This document shows, in pieces, positions 7,598-16,043 of a stretch of DNA of 64,000 bases. Position numbers and translations under genes: made by a program. Position 1 is the stretch's first letter. Every line of letters begins with the position of its first letter. Below the pieces are notes generated by a model, which was not told the DNA's origin, did not search any database, and was given only the letters and a program-made list of their open reading frames with translations. The DNA lies in assembly GCA_017849585.1 (NCBI GenBank), contig JAFIGT010000042.1, positions 181,912 to 245,911 of the forward strand, in the 5' to 3' direction. The stretch comes from Verrucomicrobium sp. (GTDB lineage: Bacteria; Verrucomicrobiota; Verrucomicrobiia; Methylacidiphilales; UBA1321).

Positions 7598-8563
7598 TTA
7601 TTGGGCGAAGGCATCGCCGCCCAACCACTTTTTATTCTGGGCGTCAATCCAGACGCAGACGCCACGACGCGGATGTTTGGGATCGGGATTGGTGTCATCA
7701 TCAGCCACCCATGGGAACCAAATTACCCAAGCTAGACGCGCCTTGAGGTCGGGTCGGGTCGGAATTTCAGGTCCAGTTCCGAAATAATTTGGCTGTACTA
7801 TTTCCAGTTTTCCTACGGCTTTCTCAGGAAGCAATTTCCCGCGGCTAAACATCCCCTTGACTGCGCTCCACTGCGTGGTTTCCTGTGCCCGTCTCGCTGC
7901 TTCCGTCATCACTTCTTCTAGCTTTAGGGGCTCAAAATTTACGCCGTCAAAGTGGGAATACATATTTACAAAAAAAGCAAATGGCCCCTCACTTTCGTAC
8001 ATGTAGACTTCTACTCCTTCCAACCCATTGTATTTATAATCACTTTTATCGATGCGAGGCCATTTTACTTTCCATTCCCCCATTTGATAATATTTCTCAT
8101 CCCAGCGGTTACGATTAAGAAATGTTGCTCTGGGTTCTCCTAGGTTTTTAGGGAATTCACCTTGAATTGACACAACATATTCTTTTGCCACTTGAATTGC
8201 TTTTTCCTGACTCCAAGTTGGTTGAGGCTGCTTCTCAAATCTTCCATTCCCGCTACGCCGCGAAATAAAAAAATTGAAAACTTCAATCAGACGTCCATCC
8301 GGCAAAATCTCTATATTATACGCTTCCTTAGCCTGAAAAATATACGCATTTTCTTGATACTTATTCCGCTCGGCTAACCGAACAGAATATGGTGCCTTAA
8401 AAAACTCATTTTTGTGGCCATTTTTTTCGGCAAAGGCTGCCGCCCGGTTCCGTACGGTCTCGACCTGATTTCTCACTACCTCAGGCACTGCGATTGACTC
8501 TTCCGCTACACATGGAAGCAGGCACAGGCTCACACCAATAAATAAAATGAGTCGGAATTTCAC
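7598..8563 (-). CDS. Exported hypothetical protein
   Basis: A 321-aa protein with a clear signal peptide (residues 1-20, ending PCVAEE). The mature part is mixed alpha/beta with many aromatic residues. The region EKAIQVAKEYVVSIQGEF resembles the start of a PepSY-like fold, but this is not secure. It lies 2 nt after the 1257-aa gene, so they are co-transcribed and perhaps act together outside the cytoplasm. Its end contains an acidic stretch (VADDDTNPDPKHP) that could bind calcium. Confidence 0.75.
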   Translation of the reverse strand: MKFRLILFIGVSLCLLPCVAEESIAVPEVVRNQVETVRNRAAAFAEKNGHKNEFFKAPYSVRLAERNKYQENAYIFQAKEAYNIEILPDGRLIEVFNFFISRRSGNGRFEKQPQPTWSQEKAIQVAKEYVVSIQGEFPKNLGEPRATFLNRNRWDEKYYQMGEWKVKWPRIDKSDYKYNGLEGVEVYMYESEGPFAFFVNMYSHFDGVNFEPLKLEEVMTEAARRAQETTQWSAVKGMFSRGKLLPEKAVGKLEIVQPNYFGTGPEIPTRPDLKARLAWVIWFPWVADDDTNPDPKHPRRGVCVWIDAQNKKWLGGDAFAQ

Positions 8564-8565
8564 GA

Positions 8566-11500
8566 TTATTTCTTTTTATCCGGCGTAAGGTCGATAATTA
8601 CAGATTCATCACTACGAGGTCTTTCTAAATCATATTCTGTCCCTCCAAAGGCAGCATCTATTCCAGACATGTCTGCAATCGATTGACGTGCATTAACTCC
8701 TAGTGAAGCTTCTTTGACAGTTTTACCATTATCCAGGTTGGTAAAGAAGGTTATAGCAGCGTTTCCAGCTGTGGTGATCGTCACTGGCACCAGCCAGCCG
8801 ACGTAATTCTTCGCTTTGAAGGCATTCGCATAGGCAGTAGCTACGCCATTACTGTCGCAGGCACTGGCGCAAGAATTTAAGAACACTAAATTGTATTCGT
8901 TAGCACCCATGGCACTGCTGATTTCATCAGCGGTGAGCAGGTGGCTGATCTCGCCATCGGCCCCCCATATTTTATCACCATAAAATTCGACCTTTTGAGG
9001 ATCGACGTCATTAACTCCCGCACCATGACAAAGAAGATAAAAAATAGAGTACTTCGGAAGAGCTTCTTGTAGAATGGAAAGATTTACAGATGTCTTGATT
9101 GTCGAATTTGAATAACCGAGCAATGAGGGTGTTGAAAAGACTATCCAATTCGCCGTTTTGCGCCCAATGATCCGATCTAGTTTGTCAAAATGATCGTAAC
9201 CATCGGCTGACGGAGGAAGGCCTTTCCAATCCTTACTGCCCAGTGCTGCACCTAAAAAGGCAGGCAAGATTTTTTTTGAAGAAACATTAGCTGTTGCGGA
9301 GCTAAAGAGATATGCCTCTACTTTGGCTGCCGGGTCGGTACTAGATAGGGCCAAAGTATTGATACCAGAGTAACTGCCCGATTCCCCAGCTTCTTGTAAT
9401 AGGATAGGCGGGGAAAGTAGGTAATCGGTCACTCCATCCGGGGCTGTGGCCTGCACCGTAATTTCATTGTCGCCGCTCTTGAGCTTGATCGGAACGCTTT
9501 GACCGGGTGAACCGGCAATCTTGATATAAAACACACCGTCGTGACTAGCCGAAGGATTGACTGGCGTAATATTGGTTGGCGTTACCGTAAAGTTCGTAAA
9601 TATATCGGTATTGATTCCTGTCTCTACCAAGTGATATGTAAGCGGGACGCTCATGGCCGAACCCGATAGGGTCACATCAAAACTATCCATGGCATTGGAA
9701 TTTAGTCCCGTATAATTGCTGATAGTTAGATTAAAAGTTTCATCTGATGTTTTGAATACTTTACTGTCGGCTGCGGTTTCCGTAACGGTGAGACTGTAGG
9801 CGTTTCCACCTTGTAAAGATACGGTTACCGTGTCGGGTTGCGTCGCACTCAAAGCAGCACTTAATTTCACTCCAACGTCCATTTGAGGTTGCGCATAGAA
9901 AGAGGTACTTGCCTCCGTTTCCACCGCCGTACGAGATGAGTTGTTCAATCCAAGTGTGCTGGAGGTCAGTAGCACCGTAAGCGTTTCACGCACCGTATTG
10001 CTCGTTGTGATGACCGGGGATAGGGTCAGCGTAAACGTATTGCCGGAGCTTTGGAATACTCCTGTATTGACTCCCGTTTCTGCCAACATTCCCGAGAAAC
10101 TTCCGCTGGTGTTGGTGAAGCTGACGGTCATGGTATCGATGGCTGTGCTGGATAGATTGCCATTTACCTGAAAAGAAAAGTTATCGTAATTAACGCTGGT
10201 ACTTATCCCCGATCCAACACCGTCATCAGCATGAAATACCGGCATGGCACTGAGTCTTTCGTATTTACCTGAATCTTTCTCAGTTTCCCTTACTATAGAA
10301 ACCGGGAGAAGCAGGACAGCATGGGTAGCTCCAGCTTTTTGGGCCGTGGCGACAATGGCTCCTTGGTCGTTGATGTCGGCGAGATGAAATCCGCTGTAGG
10401 TTTGGGTAGAGGCACGGTCGATGAGATCGGTGATGGGGATGGATTTGTAGTTAGCGCCGGGGCTGCCGTCATCGTTGCGCTCTTTTTCGATGAGGGTGGT
10501 GTCGGAGATGATTTGCCAATCGGATGCACCGGTATCGCCGGGCGGATAGTGTCGGTTATTGATGGCGAGCGCGGTGGCGGGGAGTGTTTCGGTGGAACCA
10601 CCATGGAAAATCGAAGTATCGCCGACGACGGCTCCATCGTTGTTAATGTCTATGGGGGTGAAATCAAGGGTAGCACCATCATAGGTATACTCATAATCCG
10701 GTTCGGCAGACTGAACGCAGCCAGCGGTGCAGACGGGACCAATCCGTGTGGGAAAGTCCCATCCAAAGGGAACTGTTTTGTGAACGCTCTGCGCCTCTGA
10801 TCCGAGGGTGTACGCATAATCCGTGAAGACGGAGCTTGGCGGGGGATCGGCATAGGGGTCGTTACCGGAGACATCGCAGGAATAGACCGCGCCGTTGTCG
10901 TCGATGCCAAACGGCTGGCGAATATCCACCGGGTCTTGTGGGGCACCGCCTTCACTGACCAGTACGTCATTATAGTAAGCTGATCCCGTTGCCGAAGGAC
11001 TGAGGGCGGCTGTGGTCGAATTGGCGGCCCATGTGGCGGCCTTAATCGAGACGGACCAGTAGGTATCCTTCCATCCCTTCCCAGTCTTTGCACAGCTCCC
11101 CAGTACCGTTCCTGAGTTATTCATGTCGATGGCGCTACCATTCTCCTCGGAGTGGGTGAGAGCTGACCATTCATCGTTATACCAACGCCAGCCAGCGATA
11201 CTGGTGCCATTCCCGCGAGCCAGAACGTGTCCGCTATTGGCGATTTTCATGACGTGGGTGTGATCACTACCGAGGTCAATGACGGCGTAGCGCGGGGCGG
11301 GTTTGGGTGGAACGTTGGATGCTTGGTTGCTGGAAGCAGAGGAACCGTTGGAGTTGGAGGCTTGCGCTCTGAACAGGGTGGTGAGATTCGCGGCGTTGCT
11401 GGCAGCGAGAGTATAGGTGGTAGTGTTGGCAGCAAGGTTGGCCACGACTGTCCAAGTAGCTCCATTGTCGTCGCTGCGGTAGAGAGTGAAGCCCGTTTCG

Positions 11501-12339
11501 TTACTGGAATTGTCGTTCCAAGAGAGTTGAACGTCGTCGGTGTAGGTGCGAGTGGCGGTGACGTTGTTGGGTGCGATGGGAGCTGCCGCAAGGACCTGCG
11601 CGGAGATTGTACCAACGGGCGTGGCATGTCCCTCGGGCTGGTAACTGATGGTGCGCGCACCGGGTTCTCCCTGAAACCAGAGATAGGCGATGGCTTGGCC
11701 TTGGGTGTTGGTGCGCAGAACGAGGCTATTAGTAATGGTGGCGCTATCGGAGCTACTGGAAATGAAGGCGTTTACGCCAGCGTTGACGGTGACGGGCGCG
11801 TTGACCAGCGGGGTGCTTGCTGTGTTGGTAACGAGCAAGACAACCGGTTGTGCCGTGTATTGGTCGACGGTGGTGCTTTGGTTGTCGCCGCTGACAAGTG
11901 ATAACAAGGGAGTAATGACGCCGGAGGACTGACTGTAGAAATCGAAGGGATCGCTGCCTTGTTGGACTTCGAGAATATTTGAGACTCCATCACCATCGAA
12001 ATCTTCGTTGATGGGATCATAGGTGGGGCGATCCGTGTAGCGGAGCCGGACGAAAAACATATCGGCGGTGGAAGTAAACGCCCATTCCTTAATGGCATCC
12101 TCGCCTGTTTCAATAACGGGAATCCAGTTCCATGGTTGCATCAAATCCTGACTGCTTTGGAGGAAGTAGGTGCGACCGGAACGCCCCCACCATTTGAAAT
12201 GATAGATTTGATTATCCGCATCATATTGGAGAGCGCTGCCTTCATTCGGAGCGCCGGGGGTTGGATCGGGCTCAGGAGGCCGCGCTACGGAATTGACTGT
12301 CAGAGCAATGATGAACAACAAACTGTAGAGAGCTTTCAT
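8566..12339 (-). CDS. Large secreted multidomain protein with C-terminal caspase/CHAT-like domain
   Basis: A 1257-aa protein with an N-terminal signal peptide (1-19). In order it shows a verrucomicrobial TYFLQSSQDL-type domain, a calcium-binding DFDGDGVSN repeat, an Ig-like segment, a fibronectin III domain (about 255-340), a HAF-like repeat region (INDQGAIV, MNNSGTVLG), and several copies of a beta domain with the motif ETGxNTxxF. The last 160 residues carry LLCHGAG (His about 1105) and VFLNSCASAC (Cys about 1157), the His-Gly and Asn-Ser-Cys arrangement of caspase-fold/CHAT peptidases. It should be an exported protease or a related signalling protein. Its start overlaps the 12336 gene by 4 nt and the 7598 gene follows 2 nt later. 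Substrate unknown; active-site assignment is from motif spacing only. Confidence 0.8.
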   Translation of the reverse strand: MKALYSLLFIIALTVNSVARPPEPDPTPGAPNEGSALQYDADNQIYHFKWWGRSGRTYFLQSSQDLMQPWNWIPVIETGEDAIKEWAFTSTADMFFVRLRYTDRPTYDPINEDFDGDGVSNILEVQQGSDPFDFYSQSSGVITPLLSLVSGDNQSTTVDQYTAQPVVLLVTNTASTPLVNAPVTVNAGVNAFISSSSDSATITNSLVLRTNTQGQAIAYLWFQGEPGARTISYQPEGHATPVGTISAQVLAAAPIAPNNVTATRTYTDDVQLSWNDNSSNETGFTLYRSDDNGATWTVVANLAANTTTYTLAASNAANLTTLFRAQASNSNGSSASSNQASNVPPKPAPRYAVIDLGSDHTHVMKIANSGHVLARGNGTSIAGWRWYNDEWSALTHSEENGSAIDMNNSGTVLGSCAKTGKGWKDTYWSVSIKAATWAANSTTAALSPSATGSAYYNDVLVSEGGAPQDPVDIRQPFGIDDNGAVYSCDVSGNDPYADPPPSSVFTDYAYTLGSEAQSVHKTVPFGWDFPTRIGPVCTAGCVQSAEPDYEYTYDGATLDFTPIDINNDGAVVGDTSIFHGGSTETLPATALAINNRHYPPGDTGASDWQIISDTTLIEKERNDDGSPGANYKSIPITDLIDRASTQTYSGFHLADINDQGAIVATAQKAGATHAVLLLPVSIVRETEKDSGKYERLSAMPVFHADDGVGSGISTSVNYDNFSFQVNGNLSSTAIDTMTVSFTNTSGSFSGMLAETGVNTGVFQSSGNTFTLTLSPVITTSNTVRETLTVLLTSSTLGLNNSSRTAVETEASTSFYAQPQMDVGVKLSAALSATQPDTVTVSLQGGNAYSLTVTETAADSKVFKTSDETFNLTISNYTGLNSNAMDSFDVTLSGSAMSVPLTYHLVETGINTDIFTNFTVTPTNITPVNPSASHDGVFYIKIAGSPGQSVPIKLKSGDNEITVQATAPDGVTDYLLSPPILLQEAGESGSYSGINTLALSSTDPAAKVEAYLFSSATANVSSKKILPAFLGAALGSKDWKGLPPSADGYDHFDKLDRIIGRKTANWIVFSTPSLLGYSNSTIKTSVNLSILQEALPKYSIFYLLCHGAGVNDVDPQKVEFYGDKIWGADGEISHLLTADEISSAMGANEYNLVFLNSCASACDSNGVATAYANAFKAKNYVGWLVPVTITTAGNAAITFFTNLDNGKTVKEASLGVNARQSIADMSGIDAAFGGTEYDLERPRSDESVIIDLTPDKKK

Positions 12340-13181
12340 TTGGCCGCTCCCTTCAACGCATCAAAATTACTGCGAATGGGAAAGTATTGGATAATGACGT
12401 TCTGCGGCTGGGGCGGGTGATCCCTATCCCATTGTTCTTTGGCAATTCGGGCCGTTTCGCTCTGCTGATAGGCCGCAATGAGTTCTGTCTGATGGGTCTC
12501 GTAGTAGGCGCAGATGTCCCGCATGAACTGAGCCGCTTCCGGCTTCACTCCGGTCTTGGGCTGGGAGATGAGAGCGAAACGAGAGCCGTTATCAATTTGC
12601 CCAAAGGAGAGACTGGCAGGCAGAGGACCTCCATCCGATACGGCCAACATGACAAAGTACGAAGTCTTTTCGGTTTCAAAACTGTACAGACTACGCAAGT
12701 AGAAGAAATTGATATTACTGCGGTAGACGTACTCCCCGCCGTCTTGCCACCAGCGCAGTATGGTTGTGTTGCCATCATACACGGTCACGTCTGCCATGAT
12801 GACCGCTTGAGTTTGAGCTTCGGTCTTGCGAATCGCTTCCAATTCGGCGGCTGTGGGAGCGGCAATCGTCAAAGATGGCAATGCGGGAGGGGCTATCGTT
12901 TTTGGCTTGAGAATCGGGGGCTCCACCCGGTTGTAAAAGATGGAGTACGTACCGTAATCGACTTGCTGGCTGTCGATGACTCTGAGGGAAAGAGCCGGAG
13001 TGGGAGTGGTGGCGTTATCTGCCGCCGAAACAGGCGCGGCAAGAGTGAAAAAAAGCGGCCATAGCCAGACGCCATATTTAACCGTTTTCCCGAAGGTGGC
13101 GAACCACCGATTTAACCGTCCATTACGGTAACTGTATTCCACAAATCTCCCTATTGTTTCTCGAAGGTAAGACCATTCCAT
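12336..13181 (-). CDS. Exported or membrane-anchored hypothetical protein, first gene of the secreted-protease operon
   Basis: From the ATG at 13181 this is 281 aa; a longer GTG-started form is possible but less likely. A hydrophobic segment (YGVWLWPLFFTLAAPVSAA, about residues 35-54) looks like a signal peptide after an unusually long basic N-terminus. The mature part has two alpha/beta regions separated by a Pro-rich linker. It overlaps the downstream 1257-aa gene by 4 nt (ATGA), so the products are made together. It is divergent from an XRE regulator across two palindromic operators at 13301-13341, which suggests repression by that regulator. Family not recognised. Confidence 0.7.
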   Translation of the reverse strand: MEWSYLRETIGRFVEYSYRNGRLNRWFATFGKTVKYGVWLWPLFFTLAAPVSAADNATTPTPALSLRVIDSQQVDYGTYSIFYNRVEPPILKPKTIAPPALPSLTIAAPTAAELEAIRKTEAQTQAVIMADVTVYDGNTTILRWWQDGGEYVYRSNINFFYLRSLYSFETEKTSYFVMLAVSDGGPLPASLSFGQIDNGSRFALISQPKTGVKPEAAQFMRDICAYYETHQTELIAAYQQSETARIAKEQWDRDHPPQPQNVIIQYFPIRSNFDALKGAAK

Positions 13182-13300
13182 GTGATTCCACGCTTGGAAA
13201 GTAAATTTTCCATGCCAAGGAACCCCATGCAGGGAAAGCACGCGAAAAAGACCCGCCAGCCACCCCCATCTTGAAGCAAAACTCGCTTCCTTTGTTTAAC

Positions 13301-13341
13301 GAACTGCCAGTTCAAATCAATCAAAAAAGAACTGGTAGTTC
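13301..13341. promoter_or_regulatory. Pair of palindromic XRE operators
   Basis: Two 13-bp palindromes, GAACTGCCAGTTC (13301-13313) and GAACTGGTAGTTC (13329-13341), share the arms GAACT/AGTTC and are 28 bp apart. They lie between the divergent 281-aa gene and the XRE gene at 13380. Their pairing is typical of an autoregulated XRE repressor. Confidence 0.7.
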
Positions 13342-13379
13342 GCCGCAATATTTTCTGCTTTCTCACATGCTTATGTCCT

Positions 13380-13607
13380 GTGCAAAACAAGGTGTCCAAA
13401 AAGTCCCTGCGTAACTTGGGACGAAACATCCACCAGCTACGTAATGCAGCAGGACTTAGCCAAGACAAACTTGCGGTGAAAGCGGACATGACGAAACGCT
13501 ATGTTCAAATGCTTGAATCCGGCCAGAAGTGCCCCTCACTAGCTACTCTTAAACAGCTTCACAAGGTTTTAGGCTGCACTTACGACCGCTTATTTGACGG
13601 AATTTAG
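13380..13607 (+). CDS. XRE-family transcriptional regulator
   Basis: A 75-aa protein that is almost entirely a lambda-repressor-like HTH (about residues 12-70, with AGLSQDKLAVKADMTKRYVQ as the first and recognition helices). The start is a GTG with no strong ribosome-binding site; a second GTG four codons later is possible. It is clearly paralogous to the 79-aa protein at 44625-44864 (shared RNAA, RYVQ and PSL motifs). The two palindromes upstream are its likely operators, controlling itself and the divergent secreted-protein operon. Confidence 0.85.
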   Translation: MQNKVSKKSLRNLGRNIHQLRNAAGLSQDKLAVKADMTKRYVQMLESGQKCPSLATLKQLHKVLGCTYDRLFDGI

Positions 13608-13624
13608 TTCTCCCTGTTCGTAGT

Positions 13625-14041
13625 TCATAAATTCTTCCTGCGATAATGGCCGTATTGCTGGCGTAATCTCCACTCCGCCACGATCAAAGGCCGTTGTGTA
13701 TCTGTGTGGTGAATGAGGTTATCAATCCCACTCACGCATCCGTCTACGATGGTTTCAGGCGTTTTATTCAACAATCGCGCCAACTCTTCGACCTTTTGAT
13801 ACAGATCGTTGGAAATCTGGCAGGGATGAGTGCCGCTATCAGGAGTCAAATAAGGTTGGATTTGATGCCGAATCCACGAGGAAAGCGTGGCGGCATACGC
13901 ATGTCCTTCCCGTAAATGCTGAAGCCTCACCCGCTCTATCGCTTCTCGCTCGGCTGGAAGTAGGCGAATCCGTAGTTGTTCAGCCCTGAACCGATTGACT
14001 GGCAATCTTCGTCCCTTTCTATTTTCAGCGAGAGAACTCAT
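13625..14041 (-). CDS. MobC/ribbon-helix-helix-like DNA-binding protein
   Basis: From the ATG at 14041, placed 6 nt after a perfect GGAGG, this is 138 aa. The N-terminus is basic (RKGRRLPVNRFRAEQL) and is followed by RIRLLPAEREAIE, the kind of segment seen in MobC-like relaxosome proteins, then a helical region. It is homologous over most of its length to the C-terminal part of the 45383 protein (both contain LRIRL, RPLIVAEWRLR and PETxxxxCxxGID-like segments). Likely a DNA-binding regulator or accessory transfer protein. It is convergent with the XRE gene at 13380. Confidence 0.7.
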   Translation of the reverse strand: MSSLAENRKGRRLPVNRFRAEQLRIRLLPAEREAIERVRLQHLREGHAYAATLSSWIRHQIQPYLTPDSGTHPCQISNDLYQKVEELARLLNKTPETIVDGCVSGIDNLIHHTDTQRPLIVAEWRLRQQYGHYRRKNL

Positions 14042-14134
14042 ATGGAACCTCCGAAATAGAAACCTGAAAAACCTCACGATCACCGCCTCGGCGGAAACAA
14101 GATCTTATGAACACCAAGAAAATACCGATCATAT

Positions 14135-14149
14135 CTAGGTCATGCCTAG
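14135..14149. promoter_or_regulatory. Palindrome CTAGG-N5-CCTAG
   Basis: Perfect 5-bp arms CTAGG and CCTAG with a 5-nt spacer lie in the gap between the divergent MobC-like gene and the XRE gene at 14273. A candidate operator for one of these regulators. Confidence 0.4.
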
Positions 14150-14220
14150 TACTTGCGCCGCAAACCAATTCTCCTCTCGCATTCAAATGACTCCCCCAGT
14201 TTAAAGCTTCAAACCCGGAC

Positions 14221-14236
14221 CCTAACTATTGTTAGG
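14221..14236. promoter_or_regulatory. Palindrome CCTAAC-TATT-GTTAGG
   Basis: Perfect 6-bp arms flank TATT. It lies 37 bp before the GTG start of the XRE gene at 14273, a normal place for an autoregulatory operator. Confidence 0.5.
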
Positions 14237-14272
14237 TGCTCTGTCAATTCGCATTTTCGATAGCTTGACTAC

Positions 14273-14527
14273 GTGCTTAAGAGTAAGAATAGGGAGGCCA
14301 TTTGCGCTCAGGTTGCTCACGTGTTAAGAGAAGAACGCGAAGCCCGCAATCTTTCGATGACGGTTATGGCTGCCAAAGCGGGTCTATCTCAACAGATGGT
14401 AAGCTACGTTGAGCGTGGCTTGAGAAATCCAACTTTGGATACACTGCTAAGAATTACTGAAGCTATCGGCGTTGATTTGGTGGATGTTCTCTCGCGCGCT
14501 TCCAAAGCTGCTCTTCGGAAGCGTTAA
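14273..14527 (+). CDS. XRE-family transcriptional regulator
   Basis: An 84-aa HTH protein beginning at GTG 14273. Residues about 18-72 form the XRE fold (MTVMAAKAGLSQQMVSYVER, then NPTLDTLLRITEAIGVDLVDVL). The C-terminus is basic. It differs from the other XRE proteins in the window, which share the RYVQ motif. The palindrome at 14221-14236 is a probable operator. Its target may be the DUF932-ParB operon downstream, but a 600-bp gap separates them. Confidence 0.85.
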   Translation: MLKSKNREAICAQVAHVLREEREARNLSMTVMAAKAGLSQQMVSYVERGLRNPTLDTLLRITEAIGVDLVDVLSRASKAALRKR

Positions 14528-15136
14528 TAGCGTCCTTTTTTATCTTCCCGACTTCCTAATGGAAGTCGCGGCCTGTTGCCCCGTCAGCTTAGCTTAGAGA
14601 CGCCTCTGGGCCTTCCAAGGACACGTACAGAGTGAGAATGTCTTCTTAAAGACAACGGCGTTTTTTTGAAAAAAGGCTGTCTCGTGCCGCGTTCGTTTTC
14701 CTCCGCGAGCGTTGCCAATCCCTCCTGCCGGTGTATGAGCCCCGCGCAAACGTCGCGCCAGGCTTAAGCCTGTCACGCCGCTTTGCTGGCCCCGATTCTA
14801 TAGTCGCGGCTCCGCTCGCGCCTCCTAGGGAATTCGGGGAGGCGCTCGCTGTCGCCGCAGAGTTGGTAAGAGGGAAGGAAAAGAAAGAGAAAGGTCGCGC
14901 TGGCCTCTGGTCGGCTTGCCGTGTCTTGAGGTTTTTTTGCGTCTTTTTTTGGGGTGCTTTCGTCATGCCAATTCTGCGTTTTTCCCTCTGAAAACGCTTC
15001 TTTTTTTCAATTTTTTCGCTCGATAAATACGCTTCTATATGGTAATGTAGAGCATAGAAAATGAGAGCGGAAATCCTCTCCAAAAAACAAAACTCTAACC
15101 GTCACGACCGGACGTAATCACAGGTCACACTTAGCT
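14528..15136. other. Long intergenic region before the DUF932 operon
   Basis: No supported gene. A minus-strand frame over 14646-15083 is Arg/Lys/Ser/Ala-rich low-complexity sequence and looks like chance. Two poly-T tracts (around 14931-14960 and 15000-15015) make the right half A/T-rich. The promoter of the DUF932 operon is presumably in the last 130 bp. Confidence 0.5.
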
Positions 15137-15976
15137 ATGACAACATCACTCCTTATCCCGAACCGTTACATGCTGCGTTCCGCTGCCGAGCTTTCCCGCG
15201 AGGAACTTTCTGAACGGGTTCCCTCCGCTTTCGCCGCACGAGCGCACGAAGCCACCACCGACCGCTATGCCTTCTTTCCAACGGCCAATGTGATTGAAGC
15301 GTTGCGGGAATCAGGATGGGCCCCCGTTTCCGTGCAGGAACAATTCACCCGCGAGGAAGGCCGCAAAGGCTTCCAGAAACATCTGGTGCGGTTCCATCGT
15401 CGCAGCGAGATCAATACGACGCCGTTAGGCGATAGCCGGATTGAATTGGTGATGATGAACTCGCACGATGGCGGTTGCGCATTCCGTCTCTATGCCGGGG
15501 TTTTCCGCCAAGTGTGCAGTAATGGCCTTGTGGTGTCGGACGCGACTTATGGCGCGGTTTCGATCCGTCACACACACAGGACGGTCGATGAAGTCATTAC
15601 GACTTCTCAGAAAATCGCCGGGGATTCCGGCAAGATCGGGGACAGCATTGAGTCGTTTCGGCAGCGGACATTGACCGATGAAGAAAAGCAGGATTTCGCC
15701 TCCCGCGCCTTGACGTTGCGTTATGGCAGCGTGGAGGAATCCCCCGTTTATCCCGCCCGGTTGCTGGAACCCGCTCGCGCCGCCGATCAGGGCCATTCCC
15801 TCTGGCAGACATTCAACGTGGTGCAAGAACGCATGATACGCGGCTCCCGGCCCGACCGTCTGAAAGCTTTGCGCGAAGGCCGCCGCATGGGACGTGTGCG
15901 CCGGATCACAGGCCTTGATTCCCAATTGCAAATGAACCGCGATCTGTGGGAACTCGCCGCCAGCTATCTCAACTAG
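15137..15976 (+). CDS. DUF932 (phage/plasmid-like) protein
   Basis: A 279-aa protein of the DUF932 family, common on plasmids and phages and of unknown biochemical role. Supporting segments are the N-terminal YAFFPTANVIEALRESGW, the central RIELVMMNSHDGGCAFRLYAG with RQVCSNGLVV, and the C-terminal LWQTFNVVQERMIRG. It is the first of three rightward genes (DUF932, 316 aa, ParB) each followed by a GC-rich hairpin. The combination is typical of plasmid or ICE maintenance regions. The ATG has only a weak ribosome-binding site. Confidence 0.9.
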   Translation: MTTSLLIPNRYMLRSAAELSREELSERVPSAFAARAHEATTDRYAFFPTANVIEALRESGWAPVSVQEQFTREEGRKGFQKHLVRFHRRSEINTTPLGDSRIELVMMNSHDGGCAFRLYAGVFRQVCSNGLVVSDATYGAVSIRHTHRTVDEVITTSQKIAGDSGKIGDSIESFRQRTLTDEEKQDFASRALTLRYGSVEESPVYPARLLEPARAADQGHSLWQTFNVVQERMIRGSRPDRLKALREGRRMGRVRRITGLDSQLQMNRDLWELAASYLN

Positions 15977-15985
15977 TTATTCACC

Positions 15986-16015
15986 AGAGAGGGCGGGAGT
16001 CTTCCCGCCCTCTCT
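15986..16015 (+). terminator. Strong GC-rich hairpin after DUF932 gene
   Basis: A perfect 13-bp stem (AGAGAGGGCGGGA with TCCCGCCCTCTCT) closes on a 4-nt loop, 10 nt after the stop codon. There is no immediate T-run (CAACCACTTTTTC follows), so it may be a partial terminator or a 3'-end stabiliser. Confidence 0.65.
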
Positions 16016-16043
16016 CAACCACTTTTTCATAAGGAAAAAATCT

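Noticed and set aside
10321..11932. Several long plus-strand frames opposite the 1257-aa gene
   Set aside because: Gly/Val-rich shadows of repetitive beta-domain codons. The minus-strand protein has a signal peptide and domains.
14646..15083. 145-aa minus-strand frame
   Set aside because: Low-complexity Arg/Lys/Ser/Ala composition across poly-T tracts, no domain, no ribosome-binding site.
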